Shown piece by piece: positions 42,385 through 51,163 of a stretch of DNA of 64,000 nt (positions within the stretch are counted from its first letter, which is position 1; every line of letters starts with the position of its first letter). A program made the position numbers and the translations under genes. This stretch comes from Commensalibacter papalotli (GTDB lineage: Bacteria > Pseudomonadota > Alphaproteobacteria > Acetobacterales > Acetobacteraceae). The notes under the pieces are model-generated. The model searched no databases. It was not told the DNA's origin and worked only from the letters and a program-made list of their open reading frames with translations. Location of the stretch: NCBI RefSeq assembly GCF_947179115.1, contig NZ_CAMXCI010000001.1:124001-188000 (forward strand). The letters are read 5' to 3'.

Positions 42385-43899
42385 ATGAATTCTCACTCCT
42401 TGATACGCTCAGCAATTGTTGATTTAGGTTCTAATTCTGTTCGTTTGGTCGTTTTTGAGGGGAGAGAACGCAATCCCGTAATTATTTTTAATGAAAAAGC
42501 AACTCTTAGATTAGGTAGTGGTTTAGAAACGACTAAAAAGCTTAATCTTAAGGGCGTGGCTTTGGCAGAAGGCGTTTTTAAACGGTTTTATGCTGTGGCC
42601 ACAACGATGGGTGCTGATCCTTTTGTTGTACTCGCAACAGCTGCGGTCAGAGATGCAACTGATGGACCAGAATTTATTGAAAAGCTGAAGCAATGGATGC
42701 CCAATGTTCCCATTCAAATTTTAACTGGGGAACAAGAGGCTGATTATGCAGCAGCAGGTGTTTTATGTAGCATTTCAAATGCAGATGGTGTTGTTGCTGA
42801 TATTGGTGGCGGATCCATGGAGTTGGTGCAGATACGGGGTCAACAACGTTTTAACGCCCAAACATTGCCTTTGGGTGTTATTCGATTGATGGATCGTTCC
42901 GAGAAAAAACTTTCCAAAGCTAAACAGATTGTAAATAAAGATTTAAAAACAGTTGAGTGGATGGATGAAGTTAAGAAAAGAAATCTATATTTAGTGGGTG
43001 GTGCGTTTCGTGCCATGGCTCAGCTTTATATGGAATTTACTTCTTATCCACTTTCAATTGTGCATTACTATACGCTTCCTTATGATGAAGCAAAACGTAT
43101 GGTCGAATGGACGATAGAAAAATCCAAAGGAGGGGTAAATAATATTCCTACCTTCATTCATAAACGCTTGAATGATTTGCCTTATGCGGCAACTGTTTTG
43201 GGTCAACTCTTGATGAGAATGCGCCCTGAAAAAATTGTCTTTTGTGCGGAGGGGGTGCGTGAAGGATGGTATATGCGTAATGTGGTTTCTGAAATAGCAA
43301 GATATCAAGATCCACAAGAAGCAGCAGCATTGGATATCAGTGAACGTTTAGGAAGAGTAAAAGAATTTCCTTTGGCATTAATGCAATGGACCAGCAATTT
43401 ATTTAAAAATGAAAACGTTAATATGAAAAGATTACGTTGGAATGCATGTTTAATTTCCGATGCAGGATGTCATGATCATCCATCTTATCGTAAAGAGCAA
43501 TCTTATTTTAGAATTTTATGTATGGCGGGCATGGCTTTTGACCATCCAACTCGAGCTTTCTTAGCGTTAACAACAGCAATGCGTTATGAGGCAGATGTTG
43601 ATGAGGGATTTCTATCTTCTGCAAGAAAAATTTTGACACATAAACAGTTTGAACAAGCGATTATTTTAGGGATGGCTTTTCGGGTTGCTTATACCTTATC
43701 TGGGAACTTACCCAGTTTACTATTAAGAACACGGTTGAAAGTAGGTAAAAAGAAATTAACATTATATTTCTCTCATAACCTTGATGCGGTAATTAGTGAT
43801 GCCGTGACAAGACGCCTAAGTCGTCTAGGGCAATTAATGGGTGTTGAAACTCAATTATTACCAGAGCACGAAGATGAATCTAAACTATTAGTAAAATAA
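42385..43899 (+). CDS. ppx: exopolyphosphatase (Ppx/GppA family)
   Basis: A 504-residue Ppx/GppA phosphatase of the sugar kinase/Hsp70 actin fold. SAIVDLGSNSVRLVVFEG is phosphate-binding loop 1, VVADIGGGSMELVQI loop 2; ILTGEQEADYAAAG and TLPLGVIRLMDR are family-typical. The C-terminal 190 residues are the helical HD-like domain. It degrades polyphosphate or pppGpp; separation of these roles from sequence is not possible. AAGGG lies upstream of ATG. Confidence 0.93.
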   Translation: MNSHSLIRSAIVDLGSNSVRLVVFEGRERNPVIIFNEKATLRLGSGLETTKKLNLKGVALAEGVFKRFYAVATTMGADPFVVLATAAVRDATDGPEFIEKLKQWMPNVPIQILTGEQEADYAAAGVLCSISNADGVVADIGGGSMELVQIRGQQRFNAQTLPLGVIRLMDRSEKKLSKAKQIVNKDLKTVEWMDEVKKRNLYLVGGAFRAMAQLYMEFTSYPLSIVHYYTLPYDEAKRMVEWTIEKSKGGVNNIPTFIHKRLNDLPYAATVLGQLLMRMRPEKIVFCAEGVREGWYMRNVVSEIARYQDPQEAAALDISERLGRVKEFPLALMQWTSNLFKNENVNMKRLRWNACLISDAGCHDHPSYRKEQSYFRILCMAGMAFDHPTRAFLALTTAMRYEADVDEGFLSSARKILTHKQFEQAIILGMAFRVAYTLSGNLPSLLLRTRLKVGKKKLTLYFSHNLDAVISDAVTRRLSRLGQLMGVETQLLPEHEDESKLLVK

Positions 43900-43915
43900 C
43901 AACAGAATATTTTTG

Positions 43916-43947
43916 AATTAGGATATTCATTACTGTGTATCCTAATT
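43916..43947. terminator. hairpin between ppx and the convergent DUF3325-like gene
   Basis: AATTAGGATA (43916-43925) and TATCCTAATT (43938-43947) pair perfectly around a 12-base loop. The adjoining T tracts are weak on both strands; probably a shared terminator. Confidence 0.55.
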
Positions 43948-43959
43948 TCAAAGTTACAT

Positions 43960-44253
43960 TTATTTTTTTATACCTATCCATTTTATATAAATTGATGGAT
44001 AAAATCCTAAGCCTAGTGCAACGATAAATGCGTTGATTGAGGTCAGATTGATCCAGATCAACCATCCTGGATTGTCCCAATGATATAGACAAACTAGCAA
44101 ACTCAAACAATTTAATATTACAAAACCACTTTTATAACAAAGATTTTCAGTAGGCGATGTATTCGCAAGATTATAACGTTTTCTAATAACGTTAAGTGCG
44201 CAAATCAGGAAAAATATACTGATCAGGTTAATTGTAATCACAAGAATAAACAT
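43960..44253 (-). CDS. small membrane protein, DUF3325-like
   Basis: A 97-residue protein with three helices (LVITINLISIFFLICAL, LNCLSLLVCLYHW, NAFIVALGLGFYPS). It resembles the DUF3325 proteins found next to PepSY transmembrane proteins in siderophore-uptake loci. Its ATG overlaps the TAA of the upstream PepSY gene (TAATG), so the two are coupled. A supporting role in iron acquisition is inferred from this pairing and the Fur box upstream of the operon. Confidence 0.65.
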   Translation of the reverse strand: MFILVITINLISIFFLICALNVIRKRYNLANTSPTENLCYKSGFVILNCLSLLVCLYHWDNPGWLIWINLTSINAFIVALGLGFYPSIYIKWIGIKK

Positions 44254-45728
44254 TATTTTCTTCCTATGCTTTGGATATAAAAAAATAATCGTAGAAAAAT
44301 CAAGCCTAAGAAGAAAATGGCACTATCCATTATAATATATAAATAATGTTGATTAAAGATGGCTGCTTTCAGATAGGAAGAACATAGGGCTATGTCTAAA
44401 ACAGGTAAAAATAAACATAATATTGAGAAAAATCCAATTGAACTTATCCAAGTAAGATAAGTTTTATTATAGGTTGTGCTTAAGATAGATGTGATTAGTA
44501 TAATAAAAAAAACTGAAAAAAAACCAGTTATTTCCCAGTGTAATCTTTGAGGTAATGATATGGGAAGTAACCGATTAAGCCAAAAGAAGGCAACTAATGC
44601 GATTAATATTCCCATAATAATTCCAATATTAATACCTTCTACGGTTTTATAAAAATATTGTTTATACATCGAAGTATTCGATGAAACACTGTTTCTTTTT
44701 TTATTACAGAAAAGTAATAGGCCATAAGCTACTAAAACTGAGCTGCCTATACCCATGAGGAAAAAAACAATTCTTAAGATGGTATCGCCAGCCCTGACCA
44801 TATGAATACCTAATAGCGTTTTATTTAAAAGACTAAGTGCCGTAGGGGGCGTGGAGGATGAAGTTTGTTGCATGGTATTGCGATCAAATGCGACATAGTT
44901 TTTAAGTCGTGCAATTCTCGCCTCATCATTTTCCATAAAGCGAATTTCTTTTTTTGCAAACACAATAGCACTGGGCATAGCTCCAAAATAAGTTTGTGCT
45001 TTTGCAAGGAGAGGGAATAGATCGGGACGTGTGTCAGCATTCGTTTTTTTAAGATGTTGCGCAGAAATATGAGGTTTAGGTTCTGTGCTAGGCAAGTAAC
45101 GGGGGGCTAAAAATAAAAAACCACTTATGGCAATAACAAAGAGGAAAGGTAAAAAGAAAATTCCAATAAGTGTATGTAGATCAGATTTAAATCGTAAAGA
45201 TTTAGGTTTTGGATAAATGAAAAATAACTTTTTTATCAATGTCGGTAGGTAAATAACGATACCTGAAATTAAAATTAATATAAATGCGATATCTATTGTT
45301 AAAACAATAGCTCCGCCAATTGAGCGGCCTATAAATAAATGGCGGTGTAAACTATCAATAAAATCGCCTCCTCCAGTGGCTCTGGCAGGAATGATATTTC
45401 CCTCTTGAGGATGAATAACCACACCTTGGAGTAGTTCATCTTGATAATGTAAAACTCTAATAAACGGATCTCGGGCTGAGGGCAGGATAATTAAATTTTT
45501 ACGAATATCCTTATATTCTTTCCAACTATCATAAGCTTGGTTCAAGGCTTGTGTAGACACATCCTTTGTCGGAGAATATAAAGCCAGTTCCGGTTGCATC
45601 CATTGCGTAATTTCTTTATCAAAAATAGAAATACTGCCTGAAATAAATATGATAAATAAAAACCAACCTCCGACTAATCCAATCCATTGATGACAAATAC
45701 TAAAAAAAGAAAAAGTTTTTTTATTCAT
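44253..45728 (-). CDS. PepSY-associated TM protein (iron/siderophore uptake)
   Basis: A 491-residue inner-membrane protein of the PepSY-associated TM family, thought to reduce ferric siderophores at the periplasmic face. Helices carry paired histidines: FSICHQWIGLVGGWFLF, HRHLFIGRSIGGAIVL, SDLHTLIGIFFLPFLF and HMVRAGDTILRIVFF, likely haem ligands. About five further hydrophobic segments form the C terminus. Upstream is a near-perfect Fur box, and a DUF3325-like gene is coupled downstream. No TonB receptor is adjacent. Iron-reductase function is inferred from the family. Confidence 0.83.
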   Translation of the reverse strand: MNKKTFSFFSICHQWIGLVGGWFLFIIFISGSISIFDKEITQWMQPELALYSPTKDVSTQALNQAYDSWKEYKDIRKNLIILPSARDPFIRVLHYQDELLQGVVIHPQEGNIIPARATGGGDFIDSLHRHLFIGRSIGGAIVLTIDIAFILILISGIVIYLPTLIKKLFFIYPKPKSLRFKSDLHTLIGIFFLPFLFVIAISGFLFLAPRYLPSTEPKPHISAQHLKKTNADTRPDLFPLLAKAQTYFGAMPSAIVFAKKEIRFMENDEARIARLKNYVAFDRNTMQQTSSSTPPTALSLLNKTLLGIHMVRAGDTILRIVFFLMGIGSSVLVAYGLLLFCNKKRNSVSSNTSMYKQYFYKTVEGINIGIIMGILIALVAFFWLNRLLPISLPQRLHWEITGFFSVFFIILITSILSTTYNKTYLTWISSIGFFSILCLFLPVLDIALCSSYLKAAIFNQHYLYIIMDSAIFFLGLIFLRLFFYIQSIGRK

Positions 45729-45738
45729 AAAAGTAGCC

Positions 45739-45768
45739 TATTGATAATAATGATTATTATTATCAATA
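45739..45768. promoter_or_regulatory. Fur box
   Basis: TATTGATAATAAT and ATTATTATCAATA form perfect 13-base arms with a 4-base centre GATT. The core resembles the Fur consensus GATAATGATAATCATTATC. It lies 10 bases upstream of the PepSY start and about 43 bases before the divergent mini-ORFs, so it may control both. Confidence 0.8.
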
Positions 45769-45810
45769 AGTTTATAAAATATCTACTATTAAATTAATAA
45801 TTATGAGAGT

Positions 45811-45858
45811 ATGAATAAAATTATTGCTTTATTATTTATAATAAGTGGAAGTTTATGA
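45811..45858 (+). CDS. 15-residue mini-ORF preceding the small membrane protein
   Basis: MNKIIALLFIISGSL: a short hydrophobic frame whose TGA overlaps the next ATG (ATGA). Its own ribosome site is weak. It could be a leader peptide or a chance frame. Confidence 0.3.
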   Translation: MNKIIALLFIISGSL

Positions 45859-45959
45859 CAGTAGAAGGTGCATTACTTATTTCACCCCTTATTGGGTATA
45901 TATTAATTATAGTTGGAATGATTGTTTTAATTATTTATAAGAAATTTTTTAAAAAATAA
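45855..45959 (+). CDS. 34-residue single-helix membrane protein next to a Fur box
   Basis: A small ORF, MTVEGALLISPLIGYILIIVGM and on to a KKFFKK tail: one hydrophobic helix and a basic end, expected in the membrane with the C terminus inside. GTGGAAG lies a few bases before the ATG, a better ribosome site than many annotated genes here have. It is divergent from the PepSY gene and shares its Fur box, so iron-controlled expression is possible. No family recognised; too short for homology by eye. Confidence 0.45.
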   Translation: MTVEGALLISPLIGYILIIVGMIVLIIYKKFFKK

Positions 45960-45964
45960 TTGAA

Positions 45965-46603
45965 CTATTTTAGCTTTTGTTGAATAGAATCAACAATATC
46001 TTCGAACATTTGTGTAGTTAATACACCTGTGCTGGTGTTGTAACGAGAAACATGATAGCTGTTTACCACAGTAATGTGATCATTGATTTTAAAAAATTGG
46101 CCGTGTTTAAATTTGATACTGGTTACGGGACGATTAAAACAAGCTAAAATATTTTTATGTGCGATTACACCCAGAGTTAAAATAAATTTCAAAGCTGGCA
46201 TATGGTGTAGCTCTTTTAATAAAAAAGGACGACAGTTTTTTTCCTCTTGAGAGGTGGGTTTATTTTCTGGAGGGACACAACGTACCGCATTGATAATTCG
46301 GCAGTTACCTAAAGAAAGACCATCTTGGGGATCAGCTTTGTAAATACCGCTGGCAAAATGATATTTGACTAATGTGTTATATAATAACATGCCTGCATAA
46401 TCCCCTGTAAAAGGGCGACCACTTAGATTTGCACCTTTGACCCCAGGTGCAAGACCCACAATTAAAAATTCTACTTGTGGATCTCCCCATGGTGGTACAG
46501 GTGCATTCCATCCTTTGGGATATAATTGTTTATTTTTCTCTCTATATTCCTGTAATCTAGGGCATAAAGGGCAATTCATATCAGGTTGCAAGGCGGGTAT
46601 CAT
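45965..46603 (-). CDS. uracil-DNA glycosylase family protein (family 5/UdgB-like)
   Basis: A 212-residue UDG-fold protein. Motif A is GLAPGVKGANLSGRPFTGD, closest to family 5 (UdgB) enzymes that remove uracil and deaminated purines. Four cysteines (NCPLCPRL near 10-15, VRCVPP and NCRPFL) likely bind a 4Fe-4S cluster. The late motif reads YHVSRYN-TSTG where HPS is usual. Start is ATG 46603; ATG 46579 is the next. It follows the NYN gene by 11 bases, so probably one operon. Confidence 0.86.
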   Translation of the reverse strand: MIPALQPDMNCPLCPRLQEYREKNKQLYPKGWNAPVPPWGDPQVEFLIVGLAPGVKGANLSGRPFTGDYAGMLLYNTLVKYHFASGIYKADPQDGLSLGNCRIINAVRCVPPENKPTSQEEKNCRPFLLKELHHMPALKFILTLGVIAHKNILACFNRPVTSIKFKHGQFFKINDHITVVNSYHVSRYNTSTGVLTTQMFEDIVDSIQQKLK

Positions 46604-46614
46604 TATTCTGTAAC

Positions 46615-47199
46615 TTATTCTGTGAAAGGAATAACAGGATTGGGAATATCATTTTGTACGGTGTTATCCCCCGAGCGACGTGTAAATTCAGGGGCAATAT
46701 CAACAAGATCTAAAAACTGATCAGCTTGTCTTCGTAACTCATCACCAATCATTGGAGGGTTCGTTTTTACAGAAGATATCACAGTTACACGCACACCTTG
46801 TTTTTGTACCGATTCAACCAAACGGCGTAGGTCAGCATCTCCGCTAAACAATACAGCATGATCAATATGTGGTGCAATTTCCATCATATCGACTGCAAGC
46901 TCAATATCCATGCTTCCTTTAATTCTGCGACGGCCATTTTGGTCAGTAAATTCGCGTGCATTTTTGGTTACAAGGAAAAATCCATTATAAGCCAACCAAT
47001 CAGTTAATGGCTTTAAAGGAGAGTATTCCTCGGTATCTAGCACAGCAGAATAATAATAAGCGCGTACAACATTACAATGTTTTCTAAAGAAGGCTAATAA
47101 GTTTCTATAGTCAACATCAAAGCCCAAGTTGCGAGAGGCAGAATATAAATTAGCGCCATCAATAAAGAGGCAAACCTTTTCATTTTCTCTAAAAAGCAT
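46615..47199 (-). CDS. NYN-domain protein (LabA/DUF88-like nuclease)
   Basis: A 194-residue protein with a NYN (PIN-like) fold. Acidic metal-binding residues appear in VCLFIDGANLYSASR, KGSMDIELAVDMM and LFSGDADLRRLVE. Relatives act as RNases or in regulation (LabA). I chose ATG 47199: the frame goes back to 47301, but that part would be an unrelated hydrophobic stretch, while the family starts shortly before FIDGAN. Operon with the uracil-DNA glycosylase gene. Confidence 0.85.
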   Translation of the reverse strand: MLFRENEKVCLFIDGANLYSASRNLGFDVDYRNLLAFFRKHCNVVRAYYYSAVLDTEEYSPLKPLTDWLAYNGFFLVTKNAREFTDQNGRRRIKGSMDIELAVDMMEIAPHIDHAVLFSGDADLRRLVESVQKQGVRVTVISSVKTNPPMIGDELRRQADQFLDLVDIAPEFTRRSGDNTVQNDIPNPVIPFTE

Positions 47200-47332
47200 G
47201 CAAATAATCCCAATTAAAAAAACAATTATGTAAAAAATCAGTATAATTGATATGAATAAAGTAGCAGATAGTATAATGATAACAATCTTAATATGTTTCA
47301 ATTAAGTGACGAATTTTGTGTTAGATGAAAAT

Positions 47333-47848
47333 ATGATTATTATAGCAGTTGGTAGCAATCTTGGAGGCGTTTGGTCTGATACTCCTTATGGTATGTGTCA
47401 AGAGGCGTTGCGTCGTTTATCCGTTAAATTGCAATGTTCTATAAAGCAATCTTGTTGGTACCAAACTAGCCCAATTCCTCCATCTTCTCAACCTCTTTAT
47501 ACGAATGGGGTTGTTGCATTGGATGTAAAAATCAAGCCAATTGACTTGCTGAATATTTTAAATGAGATGGAAAAAGAGGCTGGTAGAGTGCGTCAGAAAC
47601 TTAACGATGCACGACCGTTAGACTTGGATATTTTGGATGTTAACGGCGAAATAATCAATGATATACCCAAGCTCATAGTACCTCATCCCAGGATGCATCA
47701 AAGGGGGTTTGTATTATATCCATTACGTGATATTGACCCTGAATGGATACACCCCATATCACATAAAAGTGTTGATCAATTGATCTCGGAGCTTCCTAGC
47801 GATCAAGAAATCATTCCTTTTATAGATAATAAACAAGAAGAAATTTGA
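47333..47848 (+). CDS. folK: 2-amino-4-hydroxy-6-hydroxymethyldihydropteridine pyrophosphokinase
   Basis: A 171-residue HPPK, which transfers pyrophosphate from ATP in folate synthesis. IIIAVGSNLGG opens the protein; RPLDLDILDV and VPHPRMHQRGFVLYPL are the metal and pterin motifs. ATG 47333 is preferred; GTG 47306 and GTG 47318 are in-frame alternatives. It is 62 bases before rpoZ. Confidence 0.92.
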   Translation: MIIIAVGSNLGGVWSDTPYGMCQEALRRLSVKLQCSIKQSCWYQTSPIPPSSQPLYTNGVVALDVKIKPIDLLNILNEMEKEAGRVRQKLNDARPLDLDILDVNGEIINDIPKLIVPHPRMHQRGFVLYPLRDIDPEWIHPISHKSVDQLISELPSDQEIIPFIDNKQEEI

Positions 47849-47909
47849 TTTTTAGTTAAATTTAGAATAAACATACAAGATTGATTTAAAATCCGGAGAT
47901 AAATGATTC

Positions 47910-48314
47910 ATGGCACGCGTTACTGTCGAAGATTGTATTGAAAAAATTCCTAACCGTTTTGATCTTGTTCTGCACGCAGCACAAAGAGCACGTAACCTTT
48001 CAAGAGGGGAAGCTTTGACTTTGGAACGTGATAATGACAAGAATCCTGTCGTTGCATTGCGTGAAATCGCCGAAGAAAAATTAGATTTAGAAGCGATTAA
48101 AGCGGATATTATTCGTTCATTAGCCAGAGCACCAGAACCAGAACCTGTTGATGAAGAAGTTGTGGATTTAATTCCAACTGAAAAAAATATTTTCGGTTTA
48201 CAAGATGTAACTGCTGAAGAAGAAAAACGTCATACTTCTCAGAACTCTTTTGAAAACATTAATGAAATTATGAGTGAGTTAGATCGTCGCCGCTCTGGGT
48301 CTGAAAATTTTTAG
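47910..48314 (+). CDS. rpoZ: RNA polymerase omega subunit
   Basis: A 134-residue omega subunit. The N-terminal half (ARVTVEDCIEKIPNRFDLVLHAAQRARNL, then NPVVALREIAEEK) binds beta'. An acidic C-terminal extension is typical of Alphaproteobacteria. CCGGAG lies upstream of the ATG. The next gene is rsh, as in most of the class, and omega forms part of the ppGpp site in many bacteria. Confidence 0.95.
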   Translation: MARVTVEDCIEKIPNRFDLVLHAAQRARNLSRGEALTLERDNDKNPVVALREIAEEKLDLEAIKADIIRSLARAPEPEPVDEEVVDLIPTEKNIFGLQDVTAEEEKRHTSQNSFENINEIMSELDRRRSGSENF

Positions 48315-48388
48315 TAAAACCCTTGTTTTATTATCGGTTTTTATGCTTATACTTAATGATATGGTAATTAATCAGTATCAGGGGTTAA

Positions 48389-50665
48389 GTGGAAAATATT
48401 TATCTTCCCACAGTTTCATTAAGTGAAAGCGATCATATTGATTGTGAAGGTTTGATTCGTCATATTCGTAAATATGATAGTGAATCAGACCTTTCACTTG
48501 TTGAAAAAGCGTTCAAAGTAGCGCTTAAAGCGCATGAAAAACAGTTCAGAGATAATGGGGCCCCTTATATTATTCATCCCCTAGCTGTTGCTAATATCTT
48601 GGCTCATTTAAGGGTTGATACTACCTCTATTATTACAGGTTTATTGCACGATACAATCGAAGATACTGAAGTCACACGAGAGTTCTTGGAAAAAGAATTT
48701 GGGGTTGTAGTTGCTGATCTTGTCGATGGTGTTACCAAACTTACCCGTTTAGAATTACAATCAGATCGCACAAAGCAAGCGGAAAATTTTCGCAAGCTTG
48801 TCTTGGCAATGTCCAAAGATATCAGGGTATTAATTGTAAAGCTGGCCGATCGTTTGCATAATATGCGAACGCTTCATTATGTTCAACGTTTGGATCGCAA
48901 ACAACGAATTGCGCGTGAAACCATGGATATTTATGCGCCCTTGGCGGAGCGCATTGGTATGGATAATGTTAAAACAGAGTTGCAAAATATTGCTTTTGCT
49001 GTTTTAGAGCCAGAAGGTGATGCTTCTATACGGGCTCGGTTAAATTATTTGAGGGGGCAAGGGGCTGATATTGTTGAAGAGGTTTGCTCTGAATTAAAGG
49101 AATTGTGCGAGCATTCCGGTTTAAAAAATGTTGAAATAACAGGGCGTGAAAAATCTTGTTATTCTATTTGGGAAAAGATGAATAGAAGGCAAGTCGCATT
49201 TGAACAACTATCTGATATTATGGCATTTAGAATTGTCGTTGATAGTAAAGAAGAATGTTATACTGCTTTGGGGATTGTGCATAGCAGCTATCCTGTTGTT
49301 GCTGGACGGTTTAAAGACTATATTTCAGCACCCAAAGCCAATGGTTATCAAAGTATTCATACAGGTGTTAACTTAAGGCAACCGCGTAATCAGCGTATTG
49401 AGATACAAATTCGTACGCGTGAAATGCATGATATTGCTGAAAATGGGGTGGCATCTCATTGGGTTTACAAACAACTACCTGTTGCAGATAAAGGGCAAAA
49501 TAAACTTAACTCTGAAGTCAGTGTGGTGGCTCCTAGATTAAAGAAACTGCGCTGGGTTCAGGATCTTTTGGATATTTTAGAGGATTCTGCAGCACCTGAT
49601 GAGTTTTTAGAAAATACCAAATTAGAATTATATCAAGATTCAGTTTTTTGCTTTACCCCAAGAGGTGAGTTGATTCAGCTGCCAAGAGGGGCAACGCCTG
49701 TAGATTTTGCCTATGCTGTACATAGTCAGGTAGGGGATCGCTGTGTCGGAGCCAAAGTAAATGGGCGTTTGGTGCCTTTGCGAGAGCAATTGCATAATGG
49801 TGCTCAAGTTGAGATTATGACTGCCCGTGAAGGAAACCCTTCTCCTTCTTGGGAGCGTTTTGTTGTCACGGGTAAGGCTAGAGCGCGTATTCGCCATTTC
49901 GTCAGCAGTCAACAAAAAGAAATTAAGGTTGAAGCAGGGCGCGTTGCGTTGGCTAAAGCATTTCGTCAAGAGGGTGTTGACGGATCTCAGAAAATTCTTG
50001 AAGGGGTTTTAAAACCGTTAAAACAAGCGTCCGTTACTGATTTATATGTTTCAGTGGGCAGTAATTCATTTTTGGCAAAAGATGTTGTTTATACAGCTTA
50101 TCCTGAGTTGCGCCCTATCAAAAGAGCTCCACGCTTTGTCCCTGGACTGACCGAGAAAAAAACACAATCCGCCGTGTTGAATGCAAATGCGCATCATCAT
50201 AACGTGATCCCTTTAAAGGGAATGAGTAAGGGGATCAGTGTGCATTTTGCAGGATGTTGCCATCCTTTGCCTGGGGATACGGTTGTTGGAATTGTAGCAA
50301 CGGGTAAGGGGATTACAGTGCATCGCAAATCTTGTTCTATGCTCAGTAACTATGCTTCTACACCTGAACGTTTTATGAGTATGGATTGGGATTATGATAT
50401 TCTGGGCCATGTAGATGCCAAGAAAAATTTTGTCGGTCGCGTCAAGGTTGTCGGAGAAAATAACTCAGAACTTTTGGCCAGCATTACTAATCGTGCAGCA
50501 CAGTATAATGGTAGTATTCTAAATTTAAAGATTTTAAATCGTCATATAGATTTTATTGAAATTCTATTGGATTTAGAGGTGAAAGATGTTGAACATTTAA
50601 ATTCTCTAATTTTAGGACTGCAAGTTATCAAAGGTATTATTCACGTTGAACGATCTACGTCTTAA
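48389..50665 (+). CDS. rsh: bifunctional (p)ppGpp synthetase/hydrolase (Rsh)
   Basis: A 758-residue RelA/SpoT homologue. HD hydrolase domain: HPLAVANILAHL, LLHDTIEDT and KLADRLHNMRTL. Synthetase: RFKDYISAPKANGYQSIHTGV and EIQIRTREMHDIAENGVASHWVYK. TGS domain starts near VFCFTPRGELIQLPRGATPVDFAYAVHS; an ACT domain ends the protein. Both catalytic parts look intact, as expected for the only long Rsh in this class. Start is GTG with AGGGG in front. Confidence 0.95.
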   Translation: MENIYLPTVSLSESDHIDCEGLIRHIRKYDSESDLSLVEKAFKVALKAHEKQFRDNGAPYIIHPLAVANILAHLRVDTTSIITGLLHDTIEDTEVTREFLEKEFGVVVADLVDGVTKLTRLELQSDRTKQAENFRKLVLAMSKDIRVLIVKLADRLHNMRTLHYVQRLDRKQRIARETMDIYAPLAERIGMDNVKTELQNIAFAVLEPEGDASIRARLNYLRGQGADIVEEVCSELKELCEHSGLKNVEITGREKSCYSIWEKMNRRQVAFEQLSDIMAFRIVVDSKEECYTALGIVHSSYPVVAGRFKDYISAPKANGYQSIHTGVNLRQPRNQRIEIQIRTREMHDIAENGVASHWVYKQLPVADKGQNKLNSEVSVVAPRLKKLRWVQDLLDILEDSAAPDEFLENTKLELYQDSVFCFTPRGELIQLPRGATPVDFAYAVHSQVGDRCVGAKVNGRLVPLREQLHNGAQVEIMTAREGNPSPSWERFVVTGKARARIRHFVSSQQKEIKVEAGRVALAKAFRQEGVDGSQKILEGVLKPLKQASVTDLYVSVGSNSFLAKDVVYTAYPELRPIKRAPRFVPGLTEKKTQSAVLNANAHHHNVIPLKGMSKGISVHFAGCCHPLPGDTVVGIVATGKGITVHRKSCSMLSNYASTPERFMSMDWDYDILGHVDAKKNFVGRVKVVGENNSELLASITNRAAQYNGSILNLKILNRHIDFIEILLDLEVKDVEHLNSLILGLQVIKGIIHVERSTS

Positions 50666-50674
50666 GGGTTAAAA

Positions 50675-51085
50675 ATGATTTTAGGTATAGGCTCTGATTT
50701 ATGTGATGTAAGAAGAATAGAAGAAGTCTTAAACCGACATGGAAAGCGTTTTACTCAACGCATATTTACGCCTAATGAAATAAAAAAAGCAGAAGCACGT
50801 TATGGAAAAACGCGAATTGGGACTTATGCAAAACGTTGGGCTGCAAAGGAGGCGTGTGCCAAAGCATTAGGAACGGGATTTACTGAGGACGTATTTTACC
50901 AAGATATTGAGGTTATAAATTTACCTAGTGGAAAACCCTCTTTAAAGTTAACAAATGGTGCATTAAAGCAGTTAAATAAATTAGGAAAAGAGGGTTATGA
51001 GCCGAACATTTTATTAACGATGACGGATGAGCTTCCTTATGCCTTTGCGCAAGTAATGATTGAATTATTGCCCAGTAAGGAATAA
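50675..51085 (+). CDS. acpS: holo-[acyl-carrier-protein] synthase
   Basis: A 136-residue phosphopantetheinyl transferase that activates acyl carrier protein. IGSDLCDVRRIEEVL near the start and KRWAAKEACAKALGTG carry the metal-binding Asp and Glu. AAGGG precedes ATG. In order with lepB-rnc-era as in related genomes; pdxJ, often between rsh and acpS, is absent here. Confidence 0.94.
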   Translation: MILGIGSDLCDVRRIEEVLNRHGKRFTQRIFTPNEIKKAEARYGKTRIGTYAKRWAAKEACAKALGTGFTEDVFYQDIEVINLPSGKPSLKLTNGALKQLNKLGKEGYEPNILLTMTDELPYAFAQVMIELLPSKE

Positions 51086-51087
51086 AT

Positions 51088-51157
51088 AGGAGGAAAATTG
51101 TGATAACGCATTTGGCATTATCGCAAACTATATAAAATGACCCAACGTGATAGATAA
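51088..51157 (+). other. ideal ribosome binding site with mini-ORFs before lepB
   Basis: AGGAGG (51088-51093) precedes a GTG (51100) by six bases, opening an 11-codon frame MITHLALSQTI ending at TAA 51135. A second mini-frame ATG 51137 (MTQRDR) ends seven bases before lepB. Neither is in frame with lepB. They may be leader peptides or relics of a lost gene. Confidence 0.35.
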
Positions 51158-51163
51158 GAGTTT

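Noticed and set aside
46615..47301. Membrane-anchored form of the NYN protein
   Set aside because: The hydrophobic N terminus comes only from extending the frame to an upstream ATG; family members start near 47199.
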